From JABJOR01 sp965603075 (GTDB lineage: Bacteria; Pseudomonadota; Alphaproteobacteria; Rhodospirillales; Casp-alpha2): a stretch of DNA of 64,000 nucleotides. The translations under genes and the position numbers were made by a program. Below are positions 52,453 through 60,487 of this stretch, one piece after another. Every line of letters begins with the position of its first letter. Position 1 is the stretch's first letter. Below the pieces are notes generated by a model. It made no database searches. It saw nothing but the letters and a program-made list of their open reading frames with translations, and was not told where the DNA came from. The DNA is taken from assembly GCA_965603075.1 (NCBI GenBank), contig CBFDBO010000010.1, forward strand, positions 1 to 64,000. Reading direction: 5' to 3'.

Positions 52453-53321
52453 GATTTACCCCCCGATGTATTATCCAATAATTCGGCATCGTCAATGGGT
52501 ACGCTATAAGAGCCGATCCACGTGAGCGGTGTTGTGAACCCGGGGAACGACATACCCACTCCATCATGGAAACCGTCTACTTCTACCAGAACCTGACAGT
52601 GTTCGCCAATTTTAGGGGGCGAAGCCACAATCAGATTTACCGATAGACCATTATCAATGAAGGCTTCCTTGATGACGCTGGTATCGGTGTTGTGGTCGGT
52701 GCTGAAGATAAACAAACTGATATCGCGGCCTGTTTCCTGTGGTTCAGCGTAGGAAATAGCCAGTGCATCCAGATTAGCACCAAGGGCGCTGCTACGACCA
52801 AAAAAGGGCAGCCGTGTTACGATGCGAATGCTGCCATCATCCGTATCTTTCTGGGGTAGGTTGTGCCACCAATCATCGCGACCACCGGGCACAGGATAGG
52901 GCAAAATACCGATGGCGGCATCCCCGCTGGCTACGGTGGCAATGACTTCTTGTGATGTCATGTGCGTGCTAATTTTGGTGTAATTGCCATAATGATCACG
53001 GCCCAGATCAACGTACCCGATATTGTCATCCGGGGTGTGGATCGCAACACAAAATGGGCCTTCAAGCGCCAAGGTACCAGAAATCATCTGGCGCCAGATG
53101 CTGAACAGAACCTGTTTGGGGAATTTACCATCGTGCTCTGCAGAGAGATGATAAAGCATTTCTGCTTCGCGGCTGGGGCGGATTTTGACTTTTTCGCCGA
53201 TTTTAACCCGGCGTACAGCGTCGATCACATGGGTGCGTTCTTTAATCAGGTCGTGCAGGTTTTGGTCGATACGATCAATATCGGCGCGCAGTTCTTCTAG
53301 TGTTGGCAATTTGTCGGTCAT
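52449..53321 (-). CDS. Chorismate mutase with shortened prephenate-dehydratase-like region
   Basis: 290 aa. AroQ chorismate mutase helices are at residues 6-85 (LRADIDRIDQNLHDLIKERTHVIDAVRRVK, REAEMLYHLS, LFSIWRQMI). Then a degenerate prephenate-dehydratase-like part (GDAAIGILPYPVPGG, VTRLPFFG) and an ACT-like tail (IKEAFIDNGLSVNLIVAS, VLVEVDGFHDG, TWIGSYSVP). The normal P-protein is about 360 aa and has a TRF motif and a longer dehydratase domain. Chorismate mutase activity is likely, dehydratase activity is doubtful. First gene of the operon with hisC and tyrA. Confidence 0.82.
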   Translation of the reverse strand: MTDKLPTLEELRADIDRIDQNLHDLIKERTHVIDAVRRVKIGEKVKIRPSREAEMLYHLSAEHDGKFPKQVLFSIWRQMISGTLALEGPFCVAIHTPDDNIGYVDLGRDHYGNYTKISTHMTSQEVIATVASGDAAIGILPYPVPGGRDDWWHNLPQKDTDDGSIRIVTRLPFFGRSSALGANLDALAISYAEPQETGRDISLFIFSTDHNTDTSVIKEAFIDNGLSVNLIVASPPKIGEHCQVLVEVDGFHDGVGMSFPGFTTPLTWIGSYSVPIDDAELLDNTSGGKS

Positions 53322-53397
53322 CTTATCTCAGCAATCTTAAAATTATATCATTCAGGCTGTTTTATTTTATGTCGAACGCAATAGCAGGTCGGATGAT

Positions 53398-53449
53398 GTT
53401 AATAGGACAAGTCGTGTGAATAGGATAAGTAGTGTTAATAGGACAGGGG
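53398..53449. repeat. 18-bp tandem repeat, 2.9 copies
   Basis: Units GTTAATAGGACAAGTCGT (53398-53415), GTGAATAGGATAAGTAGT (53416-53433) and GTTAATAGGACAGGGG (53434-53449). It lies in the 191-bp gap before the methyltransferase gene. Confidence 0.8.
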
Positions 53450-53512
53450 AGAAAAATCAAAGGAAACCTAGGCGAATTTAGGAAATTCATCGTTATTTTT
53501 GGTTATTCGGTA

Positions 53513-54325
53513 TTATTCTTTGTCATATGTATCATTTGCTGCATTTTTTATACGCGCCACGGTTTTTATTGACGTATTCGGTCCGGTTCGAGAGCTGTTC
53601 CAAGGGCTGCCTTGTGTGGCAACGGTATAGCGTCGACGCAAGCTTTTTTCGACGGTTTGTCCGGCGTAAATTTGTTTCTCAGCCTCGGCCATGATAACCC
53701 CACCAAACCGGGAAAAGGATTTACTGCCAATATTTTCCCACGCGGAACAAGATGACAGCATCATACCGGAGGAAAACGGTGGAACAAAAAGGGCCGTTTC
53801 GATTTGAAGCGGGGTGAACATCGAGTCGCGTAAGACCGTTGATAGCTGCCGTCGGGAATAAGGCCGACCATTACCAAACGGTGTCCGTTCAAACCGTGCC
53901 CACAATCCGCGACGATTGGGGGTGACGATAAGCAATCTTCCTTGCGGGGATAGAACACGCCAAATTTCACGTAACATCGGGCGGGCAGGTTCAGCGCTTT
54001 CTAAGGCATGAACGAGAATAACTCTGTCCATGCTTAAATCATCAAACGGCAAATCCATCTCGTCGGCAAGAACGCTTAAGCCGGGGGTGTTCTCAGCATC
54101 ATTGGGCCAGTGCATGACACCTTGGGCTGCAGGCATTGCCGCGATGGTACGTTCGGCTTCACCCACAAAAGATTGCAGATAAGGTGTCGCGTAACCAAGC
54201 CCTAAGACCCGCATACCGCTCACATCGGGCCAGAAGTCACGGATGCGCCTTCGGATCATGCGCCGCGCTACTTTGCCTAAAGGATTGGCGTAAAAATCTC
54301 TGATATCAACTATATCTGTCCACAT
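53513..54325 (-). CDS. Class I SAM-dependent methyltransferase
   Basis: 270 aa. The SAM domain has MRVLGLGYATPYL (glycine-rich loop, unusual GLGYATP), LADEMDLPFDDLSMDRVILVHALES and GRLLIVTPNRRGLW. An extra C-terminal region (YTVATQGSPW, basic) follows. Homologues in Rhodospirillales start MWTDVVDLRDFY, so the ATG at 54325 is preferred. The methyl acceptor is unknown. 64-bp gap and divergent from GST. Confidence 0.84.
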   Translation of the reverse strand: MWTDIVDIRDFYANPLGKVARRMIRRRIRDFWPDVSGMRVLGLGYATPYLQSFVGEAERTIAAMPAAQGVMHWPNDAENTPGLSVLADEMDLPFDDLSMDRVILVHALESAEPARPMLREIWRVLSPQGRLLIVTPNRRGLWARFERTPFGNGRPYSRRQLSTVLRDSMFTPLQIETALFVPPFSSGMMLSSCSAWENIGSKSFSRFGGVIMAEAEKQIYAGQTVEKSLRRRYTVATQGSPWNSSRTGPNTSIKTVARIKNAANDTYDKE

Positions 54326-54407
54326 AAATTTACTATACCACATGGATGTCAGGATGGAAGTCTCGCTCTTGGGGTGATAGTTTCAGATTTTGAAAAGGAG
54401 AGACCTA

Positions 54408-55010
54408 ATGAAATTATTTTATTCCTCGACATCACCTTATGTCCGCAAAGTAACCATTTTGGCTATTGAAACCGGGCTTGAAAGCAAGATCGAACGTATC
54501 ACCACCCTCTCTGGACCCATGGGAGAGATCGCCAAAAGCAATCCGTTGGGCAAAGTGCCTACATTGCTGCGTGATAATGGTGAGGCCGTTTATGATTCCG
54601 CCATTATCTGTGAATATCTCGACGGATTGAATTCGGGAAAAAAGATGATACCGGAAAATCCAGAGGATCGTATTAAAGTTCTCTGCTTGCAATCCCTCGC
54701 GGATGGCGCAACGGACGCTGGTATTTTGCGCATGCTTGAAAGCCGCCGCCCTGCGAATGAGCAATCCCCCAGTTGGATCAAACGTCAGCAATTGGCATTC
54801 CAGCAATCGTTCACCGTGATGGATCAATCTGTCGACTATTTTACGCGCGATATTGATCTGGCTCAAATCTCATTTTGCGCGACAATTGGTTGGTTTGATT
54901 TCCGCCTGTCAGATGAATTTAATTGGCGGGCTGATTGCCCTGCGTTGGCGGATTGGTATGCTGCTTTCTCGGCCCGTCCTTCTGTTATGGCGACGGAGCC
55001 AAAGGAATAA
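54408..55010 (+). CDS. Glutathione S-transferase family protein
   Basis: 200 aa. An N-terminal thioredoxin-like domain (KLFYSSTSPYVRKVTIL with Ser near residue 6 to 9, NPLGKVPTLL, DSAIICEYLD) and a helical C-terminal domain. It conjugates or isomerises via glutathione; substrate unknown. GGAG 8 nt before the ATG sets the start. Confidence 0.92.
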   Translation: MKLFYSSTSPYVRKVTILAIETGLESKIERITTLSGPMGEIAKSNPLGKVPTLLRDNGEAVYDSAIICEYLDGLNSGKKMIPENPEDRIKVLCLQSLADGATDAGILRMLESRRPANEQSPSWIKRQQLAFQQSFTVMDQSVDYFTRDIDLAQISFCATIGWFDFRLSDEFNWRADCPALADWYAAFSARPSVMATEPKE

Positions 55011-55022
55011 TTCTGGTTTGTG

Positions 55023-55898
55023 TTAGCGATCCGGTGTGGGGAACAGTAAGTCTTTAGAGGCGATAACCGCTCCACCCGTGATCAGCGCGCAGGCGACGGC
55101 GATATTCCAGTTCAGCTCACCCATCCCAAAGGCAATTAATAACAGCGTTGAGAGTAACGGGGCTGCATAGGATGATGCGCCAAGCGCCTGAATAGCGCCA
55201 TTTTTAACGCCATAATCCCATGTGAAAAATGCCAAACCCACAGGGCCCAATCCAAGCCCGAGGATGGCCAACCATTGTGGGCTTAGTGTGCCAAATTCGG
55301 GCAATACGGTTGTCTCAAATATTAAGTGGCAGATCAATGACAGCACCGCCGTTAGCCCACAATACCCCCCAATAATATCACTGGGGACGTCGGAGAATTT
55401 TCTTGAGATCAGAGAATAGCCGGTCCAAGTAAGCGCGCACGCAACAGCCATTAAATAACCCAGAGCATAGTGTGATTTAAAGTTGTCCATACTCAATCCG
55501 CCACCACTGACCAATGCGAACGTCCCCAAAAGGCCCGCTATAGCACCCACAATATGAAACCAACGTAAGTTCTCGCCGGGCAATAACGCTGAGCAAACCA
55601 CAATCAATAACGGCCACGTATACGCAATTAATCCCGCTTCAATGGGGGGTGCATTGCGCAGAGCCATAAAATAAAAGAAGTGATAGCCAAATAATCCAAC
55701 CACGCCAAAAGCCCATACAGGGAGGGGTTGGCGCAGAGCTGATATCGCTTTTGATGGATTAAAGGACCATTTTACCAATCCCAATACAAAGGCAATAGAG
55801 AATGTCATAGCCGTTAACTGAAAGGGCGGAATTACACCGCTTAACGTGGTCAAAAGTGCTAAACTTGACCACATGATGACGGCAGATCCGCCAATCAT
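55023..55898 (-). CDS. DMT-superfamily (EamA) transporter, aromatic-exporter-like
   Basis: 291-aa membrane protein with about ten hydrophobic segments: MIGGSAVIMWSSLALLTTLSG, ALRNAPPIEAGLIAYTWPLLIVV, GVKNGAIQALGASSYAAPLLSTL and the TGGAVIAS end. The VIMWSSLALL start and internal layout resemble YddG-like aromatic amino acid exporters, but the substrate is inferred only. It converges on the GST gene. Confidence 0.86.
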   Translation of the reverse strand: MIGGSAVIMWSSLALLTTLSGVIPPFQLTAMTFSIAFVLGLVKWSFNPSKAISALRQPLPVWAFGVVGLFGYHFFYFMALRNAPPIEAGLIAYTWPLLIVVCSALLPGENLRWFHIVGAIAGLLGTFALVSGGGLSMDNFKSHYALGYLMAVACALTWTGYSLISRKFSDVPSDIIGGYCGLTAVLSLICHLIFETTVLPEFGTLSPQWLAILGLGLGPVGLAFFTWDYGVKNGAIQALGASSYAAPLLSTLLLIAFGMGELNWNIAVACALITGGAVIASKDLLFPTPDR

Positions 55899-56039
55899 CG
55901 TTGCTATTGTTTTATTGGGTTTATTAATAATAATTGATTACCTTAGTTATTGTCTTGTATTACCCAGAACATAACGAAAGATCCTTAGAATAAACAATAA
56001 AAATCTTATGTTAAATAGACAAGTTGTTGGAACTATAGA

Positions 56040-56705
56040 TTGAGTCATAAGATTAAAATTCTATTAGTTAGCGATCTTGACGATGAAGTTAAGAATGCTT
56101 TGTCTAAAATATTTGACTCTAATACAGCTAATTTTGAATTTTTTGAAGCCAGTTCTATAGACGATGCAATAGAGTTTCTTGTACTTGATGCGCCTGACCT
56201 GACATTCGTTTATGATGTGGAAACAGGAGGGCGCACCCTTGATTTATTAAACGACATAGCTGTAAGAGGTGTTAAAAACGACCTTGGCGTTAATAACTCA
56301 ATTATCGCTGTTGTTGCCCCCCATGCAGTGTCTAAAGAAGATGAGATTATAAAACTCGGTGGTAAGGGGCAAGTTTCAATTGATGCCAGTTTCAATGAAG
56401 CCCTGAATTTTATTGTACGTTTTGCCATTGAAATGAAAAGGCTCAAAGCCACTCAGACGGCTGAAAAAGAAGACTTAACGCGTGAATTATTAGAAACCCA
56501 CGATACGCGTGAACGTGAAGCTGAATTAAATTATGAATTGTCGGGTATCGCAGAAGAACTGACTTTGGTAAAAAAAAGAACGTGAAGAAACCGTTGATGC
56601 CAAGAACTCGTCAATCGCAATGAGGGTGAAATTTCAGTTCAATCTGAAATTAACAAAGGCACAACTATCTCCGTTAGGTTGCTGACAACACCCAAGACCC
56701 CCTGA
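56040..56705 (+). pseudogene. Collapsed hybrid histidine-kinase gene
   Basis: The open frame (181 codons, TTG start) has a receiver-like fold, residues 5-130 (KILLVSDLDDEV, PDLTFVYDVETGG, IIAVVAPHAV), then a coiled-coil (135-178) that stops at TGA 56583. One base less in the A8 run at 56570-56577 would extend it as EREETVDAKNSS. After that, at 56622-56705, the same register as the start encodes EGEISVQSEINKGTTISVRL, the C-terminus of a histidine-kinase ATPase domain. The H-box and most of the ATPase domain are deleted. So a frameshift plus internal deletion left a receiver remnant; the receiver alone may still be made. Confidence 0.72.
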
Positions 56706-56716
56706 TATCAAATAGA

Positions 56717-57442
56717 TTAGTCTAGGTACTGACCACCGTTTACGGTGAGAGTTGAGCCCGTAATAAATCCAGCCCCATCATCCGCAAGGAAGACAACACA
56801 ACGCGCAATTTCTTCAGCGTCCCCAAGACGACCAACGGGGATTTGCGGAATAATGACATTATTGAGAACATCTTCTGGCACGGCCATGACCATCTCGGTT
56901 GAAATATAACCCGGTGCAATGGCATTGACGGTAATGCCTTTAGACGCCGTTTCTAAGGCAAGCGCTTTGGTGAAACCGATATTCCCAGCCTTGGCCGCGG
57001 AATAGTTGGTCTGCCCGAATTGGCCTTTTTGTCCGTTAATAGAACTGATGTTGATGATGCGACCAAACTTTTGAGCGCGCATGCTATCGATACACAAATG
57101 ACAGGTATTATAGTGGCCCGTTAGATTGGTTTTGATAACCGCGTCCCACGACCCTTGATCCATTTTGTGTAGAGGTTTATCGCGGGTAATGCCGGCGTTG
57201 TTGACAAGAATTTCGATAACGCCTTTATCTTCAACGATTTTATCCATTGCCGATTTACATTGCTCATAATCGCCAACATCAAACTTACAAACGTCGATGC
57301 CTGTATCGGCTTTAAAGTTATTTGCTGCTTCATCATTGCCAGCGTAACTGGCAACAACGTCATAACCAGCGTCTTTCAACGAAATTGAAATAGCTTTTCC
57401 AATACCACGGGTTCCCCCGGTAACCAATGCAACACGGGCCAT
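56717..57442 (-). CDS. phaB: Acetoacetyl-CoA reductase
   Basis: 241-aa short-chain dehydrogenase that reduces acetoacetyl-CoA to (R)-3-hydroxybutyryl-CoA with NADPH. VTGGTRGIGKAI, NNAGITRD, the catalytic Ser-Tyr-Lys set INISSINGQKGQFGQTNYSAAKAG and IAPGYISTEMV are all seen. GGAGG 5 nt before the ATG sets the start. Third gene of phaC-phaA-phaB. Confidence 0.95.
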   Translation of the reverse strand: MARVALVTGGTRGIGKAISISLKDAGYDVVASYAGNDEAANNFKADTGIDVCKFDVGDYEQCKSAMDKIVEDKGVIEILVNNAGITRDKPLHKMDQGSWDAVIKTNLTGHYNTCHLCIDSMRAQKFGRIINISSINGQKGQFGQTNYSAAKAGNIGFTKALALETASKGITVNAIAPGYISTEMVMAVPEDVLNNVIIPQIPVGRLGDAEEIARCVVFLADDGAGFITGSTLTVNGGQYLD

Positions 57443-57487
57443 GTTAACCTCCAAAAATTAAATCATAAATTCTAAGTTCTTATTTTA

Positions 57488-57571
57488 GCTCTACGCACAT
57501 GTGTTTATTTGCGCTCTACGCTCGTATTTATTTGCGCTCTACGCTCGTATTTATTTGCGCTCTACGCACAT
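57488..57571. repeat. 23-25-bp tandem repeat at the 3' end of phaA
   Basis: GCTCTACG occurs at 57488, 57513, 57536 and 57559, spaced 25, 23 and 23 bp. Each full unit (GCTCTACG ... TTTATTTGC) repeats the last codons and the stop of phaA (Glu-Arg-Lys-stop). The outermost copies share CGCACATG with the gene itself. So extra copies of the phaA terminus lie after its stop. Confidence 0.9.
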
Positions 57572-58732
57572 GGCAACACCCATGCCGCCGCCGATGCATA
57601 ACGTCGCCAGACCTTTTTTGGCGTCGCGTTTTTGCATCTCGAACAGCAGCGTAATAAACACCCGTGCACCAGAAGCACCAACGGGGTGGCCAAGCGCAAT
57701 GGCGCCACCGTTTACATTTACTTTGTCTGTGTCCCAACCCATGTCTTTGTTAACAGCGCAGGCCTGAGCGGCAAATGCTTCGTTGGCTTCGATCAAATCC
57801 AAATCTTCAACACTCCAGCCCGCTTTATCTAAAGCGGCACGGCTGGCCGGGATCGGACCTGAACCCATGATCGCTGGATCAACACCTGCGGTCGCCCAAG
57901 ATTTAATCGTTGCAAGTGGGGTAAGGCCCCGTTTCTCGGCTTCACTGGCGCTCATCAAAACCACGGCGGCGGCACCGTCGTTAATGCCCGATGCATTGCC
58001 CGCCGTTACCGTTCCACCTTCGCGAATGAAGGCAGGTCGCATGCCAGCTAGTGCTTCTTCTGTGGTGCCGTGTTTGGGATGCTCATCGGTATCGACAACA
58101 GTTTCGCCGCGACGAGATTTGATCGTAACCGGGATGATTTCGTCAACAAACTTGCCAGCGTTCTGGGCGGCTTCGGCCTTTTGTTGGGAGCTGGCCGCGA
58201 ACGCATCTTGATCTTCGCGTGAGATTTGCCATTTTTCGGCAACGTTCTCGGCGGTATTACCCATGTGGTAGCCATTAAAAGCATCCCACAGACCATCTTT
58301 GATCATGCTATCAACCATCTCAGCATTACCCATTTTTGTGCCATTACGCATATGCATAACATGGGGAGCTTGGCTCATGCTTTCTTGACCGCCTGCGACA
58401 ACCACGTTGGCATCGCCTAATTTGATAGCTTGCGCGCCAAGGGCAATGGTACGAAGCCCGGAGCCACAGAGCTGATTAATGCCATAAGCTGTCTTTTCAA
58501 CAGGAATACCCGCGTTGATCGCGGCCTGACGGGCGGGGTTTTGCCCCGCACCAGCGGAAAGAATTTGACCCAGCACAACTTCGTCTACATCAGCGGCATC
58601 AACACCCGCCCGTTCAAGGGCCGCTTTGATGGCAACTTCGCCAAGATAGCTAGCTGGGACGCTGCTTAATCCGCCATTGAAGGCGCCGATAGGGGTGCGG
58701 GCCGCACCAACGATGACAATTTCTTCACTCAT
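57551..58732 (-). CDS. phaA: Acetyl-CoA C-acetyltransferase (beta-ketothiolase)
   Basis: 393-aa thiolase that condenses two acetyl-CoA to acetoacetyl-CoA. The acyl Cys is in NQLCGSGLRTI (about residue 88), the active His in GGAIALGHPVGASGARV, and the second Cys in LCIGGGMGVAM. The N-terminus is IVIVGAARTPIGAFNGGL. GGAG 9 nt before the ATG favours MSEEIVIV. Between phaC and phaB; a TGC-rich element upstream is a candidate PhaR site. Confidence 0.96.
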   Translation of the reverse strand: MSEEIVIVGAARTPIGAFNGGLSSVPASYLGEVAIKAALERAGVDAADVDEVVLGQILSAGAGQNPARQAAINAGIPVEKTAYGINQLCGSGLRTIALGAQAIKLGDANVVVAGGQESMSQAPHVMHMRNGTKMGNAEMVDSMIKDGLWDAFNGYHMGNTAENVAEKWQISREDQDAFAASSQQKAEAAQNAGKFVDEIIPVTIKSRRGETVVDTDEHPKHGTTEEALAGMRPAFIREGGTVTAGNASGINDGAAAVVLMSASEAEKRGLTPLATIKSWATAGVDPAIMGSGPIPASRAALDKAGWSVEDLDLIEANEAFAAQACAVNKDMGWDTDKVNVNGGAIALGHPVGASGARVFITLLFEMQKRDAKKGLATLCIGGGMGVAMCVERK

Positions 58733-58806
58733 GACGCACATCTCCTGTTAAGAATTTTGATTGATTAAATTCACGTTTATTATCTATTAAAAATTACGTT
58801 ATAGAA

Positions 58807-58819
58807 TGCTGCACTGCAA
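58807..58819. promoter_or_regulatory. TGC-rich candidate PhaR operator upstream of phaA
   Basis: TGCTGCACTGCAA; its reverse complement TTGCAGTGCAGCA differs by two bases from TTGCGATGCAGCA at 60389-60401. PhaR in Paracoccus and Rhodobacter binds TGC-rich dyads of this kind. Confidence 0.6.
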
Positions 58820-58861
58820 CACAAGGGTGTTTTTGAAAAAAAGAGGTTATTTTTTCATTTT

Positions 58862-60067
58862 TTAAATTTGCCGCGAAAGCCAACCTGACAGGGGCGTGAA
58901 TAATGTTTCTTCTGCTCTTGCCCCGGCGATCATACCAATATGCCCATGATCTAAGGATAAAGTTTCAACTTGTGGCAATTTATCAATAATGGCGCTGGCT
59001 GATTGTGGTGGAACGATATGATCTTGTTTTGGAATGACCACGAAGGCAGGGCATTTAACATCCTGCGGTCGCACGGGCGTTCCATCCAGACACCACTGAC
59101 CCATTGCGGGGGTGTTTTCGATATACCATCCATTGATACATTCTTTGGCTGTAGGGCCGGCAAGGGGGGTACCATTGTTGAGCCAGTCTTCTAGCTCGAC
59201 AAAAAGATTGTCTTGCTCAGAAGGTGTTGAGGTATCGTTCCTCCGTGAAAACCGTCTAAATTTTTCAATGCTCATCCACGGGTTTAAACTGGTAAACATA
59301 GCCTGAATAATATCCATGGGAATGAGACCAAGGGTATCGATTAGCAAGTTTGTTTGGGGTTGCATGGCCTTCATGGTCATGATCATTGTTTCATGGCCCA
59401 CGTGGAAATCCCACGGGGTGGCGAGCAATGCCAACGCCCGACATCGCTTCGCTTGGCGGGTAACCAAACCCAAGGCAAGCAATCCCCCCATACAATACCC
59501 AATTACCGAGGGCTTCGATTGATGGCGATCGGTGATAATATTTAAAAAAGGTTCCAACCGTTTGCCGACATAATCGCTTAAACCGAATGTCATTTCATCG
59601 GAACCCGGTATATCCCAATCGACGATGTAAGGATGGAATCCTTTTTGGGCGAGGCTGCGGACAAAGCTGTGGTGCCCTGATAAGTCGAGCACATGGTATC
59701 TGTTGATCAGTGATGGAATAATCAGCAAAGGTTGATCATTTTTGGATACCCCATCAATCCCGAAATCGAGCAGTCGGGTTGTGCCGTGTTGCTTTATAAC
59801 ATTGGCTGGGTTTTTGGAGGATCTTTCGTAAGCGGTGTATCGCTTGATACCACCTGAGAATTCTCGCTGACGGCGAAGGCTTTCTTCCTGCACGGCTTTG
59901 GCAAAGGCTGCACCATCGACGGCATTTATTCTGTTAATAAGATCTGGAGCATTATGTCCCTTCCAGAGCAGCGATCCGTTTTTCAAGCTGTCCAATGCGC
60001 TCGTTGAGAGCGTCGATAACATGCTCATCATGGCCACATGAAGGGCAAGGGGTTGCGGTCCTATCAT
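58862..60067 (-). CDS. phaC: Short polyhydroxyalkanoate synthase (class III-like)
   Basis: 401-aa alpha/beta-hydrolase PHA synthase. The lipase-like box GYCMGG holds catalytic Cys192. KQDHIVPP (Asp) and LDHGHIGMI (His) complete the triad. PSLINRYHVLDLS and VDWDIPGSDE are also typical. Class I enzymes are near 570-600 aa, so this is the short type that usually needs a PhaE partner. The start MIGPQPLALHVA matches alphaproteobacterial homologues although it overlaps the upstream frame by 116 nt. Confidence 0.86.
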   Translation of the reverse strand: MIGPQPLALHVAMMSMLSTLSTSALDSLKNGSLLWKGHNAPDLINRINAVDGAAFAKAVQEESLRRQREFSGGIKRYTAYERSSKNPANVIKQHGTTRLLDFGIDGVSKNDQPLLIIPSLINRYHVLDLSGHHSFVRSLAQKGFHPYIVDWDIPGSDEMTFGLSDYVGKRLEPFLNIITDRHQSKPSVIGYCMGGLLALGLVTRQAKRCRALALLATPWDFHVGHETMIMTMKAMQPQTNLLIDTLGLIPMDIIQAMFTSLNPWMSIEKFRRFSRRNDTSTPSEQDNLFVELEDWLNNGTPLAGPTAKECINGWYIENTPAMGQWCLDGTPVRPQDVKCPAFVVIPKQDHIVPPQSASAIIDKLPQVETLSLDHGHIGMIAGARAEETLFTPLSGWLSRQI

Positions 60068-60326
60068 CTTTTCCATTATCTGTCTGCGCCTCGCTTACCG
60101 AATTTTCTGAGTTTGCCGAATGTGCCATGTTTGCCATGTTTGTCATTGTGGCCGTTCCGGTGTTCATCAGGGATATACTCTGCGCCATTAATGCCGCTAT
60201 GTCTTTATCATTTGCCATATGGGACAACTGGACTTGCCACATATCCATATACTCTTTGGCTAATTTCCCTAGATCGGGCGTGTCGGTTTCACCCTTGGTA
60301 TCATTGTTGTTATCGGTGTCGGTCAT
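59952..60326 (-). CDS. Small PhaE-like / coiled-coil protein overlapping phaC
   Basis: 124 aa. An N-terminal Asp/Asn-rich stretch, helix LAKEYMDMWQVQLSHMA (about residues 20-36), a Met-Asn-Ser-rich middle, a CPSCGHDEH pair, and a C-terminal heptad coiled-coil VIDALNERIGQLEKRIAAL. The coiled-coil tail and operon position resemble the PhaE subunit of class III synthases, but the length is far below PhaE (about 350 aa), so the call is tentative. GGAA 6 nt before the ATG (MTDTDNNN) sets the start. It overlaps phaC out of frame by 116 nt. Confidence 0.6.
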   Translation of the reverse strand: MTDTDNNNDTKGETDTPDLGKLAKEYMDMWQVQLSHMANDKDIAALMAQSISLMNTGTATMTNMANMAHSANSENSVSEAQTDNGKDDRTATPCPSCGHDEHVIDALNERIGQLEKRIAALEGT

Positions 60327-60388
60327 GATATTTCCAAAAACAGTCTTTATGAGATAGACGTAATAGTAAGCATCTGCGGAAGAATTCA

Positions 60389-60401
60389 TTGCGATGCAGC
60401 A
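60389..60401. promoter_or_regulatory. TGC-rich candidate PhaR operator between pha operon and phaR
   Basis: TTGCGATGCAGCA, 63 bp before the first pha gene start and 87 bp before phaR; matches the phaC-phaA site in 11 of 13 positions when reverse complemented. Confidence 0.6.
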
Positions 60402-60487
60402 TTTTTCGCGCTACGACTAGTTTAATACCTTAGAACGGTTACGCAAAGAAGTTAAGAAAAGTGATAAAATAAAGGAACTGTGACAGT

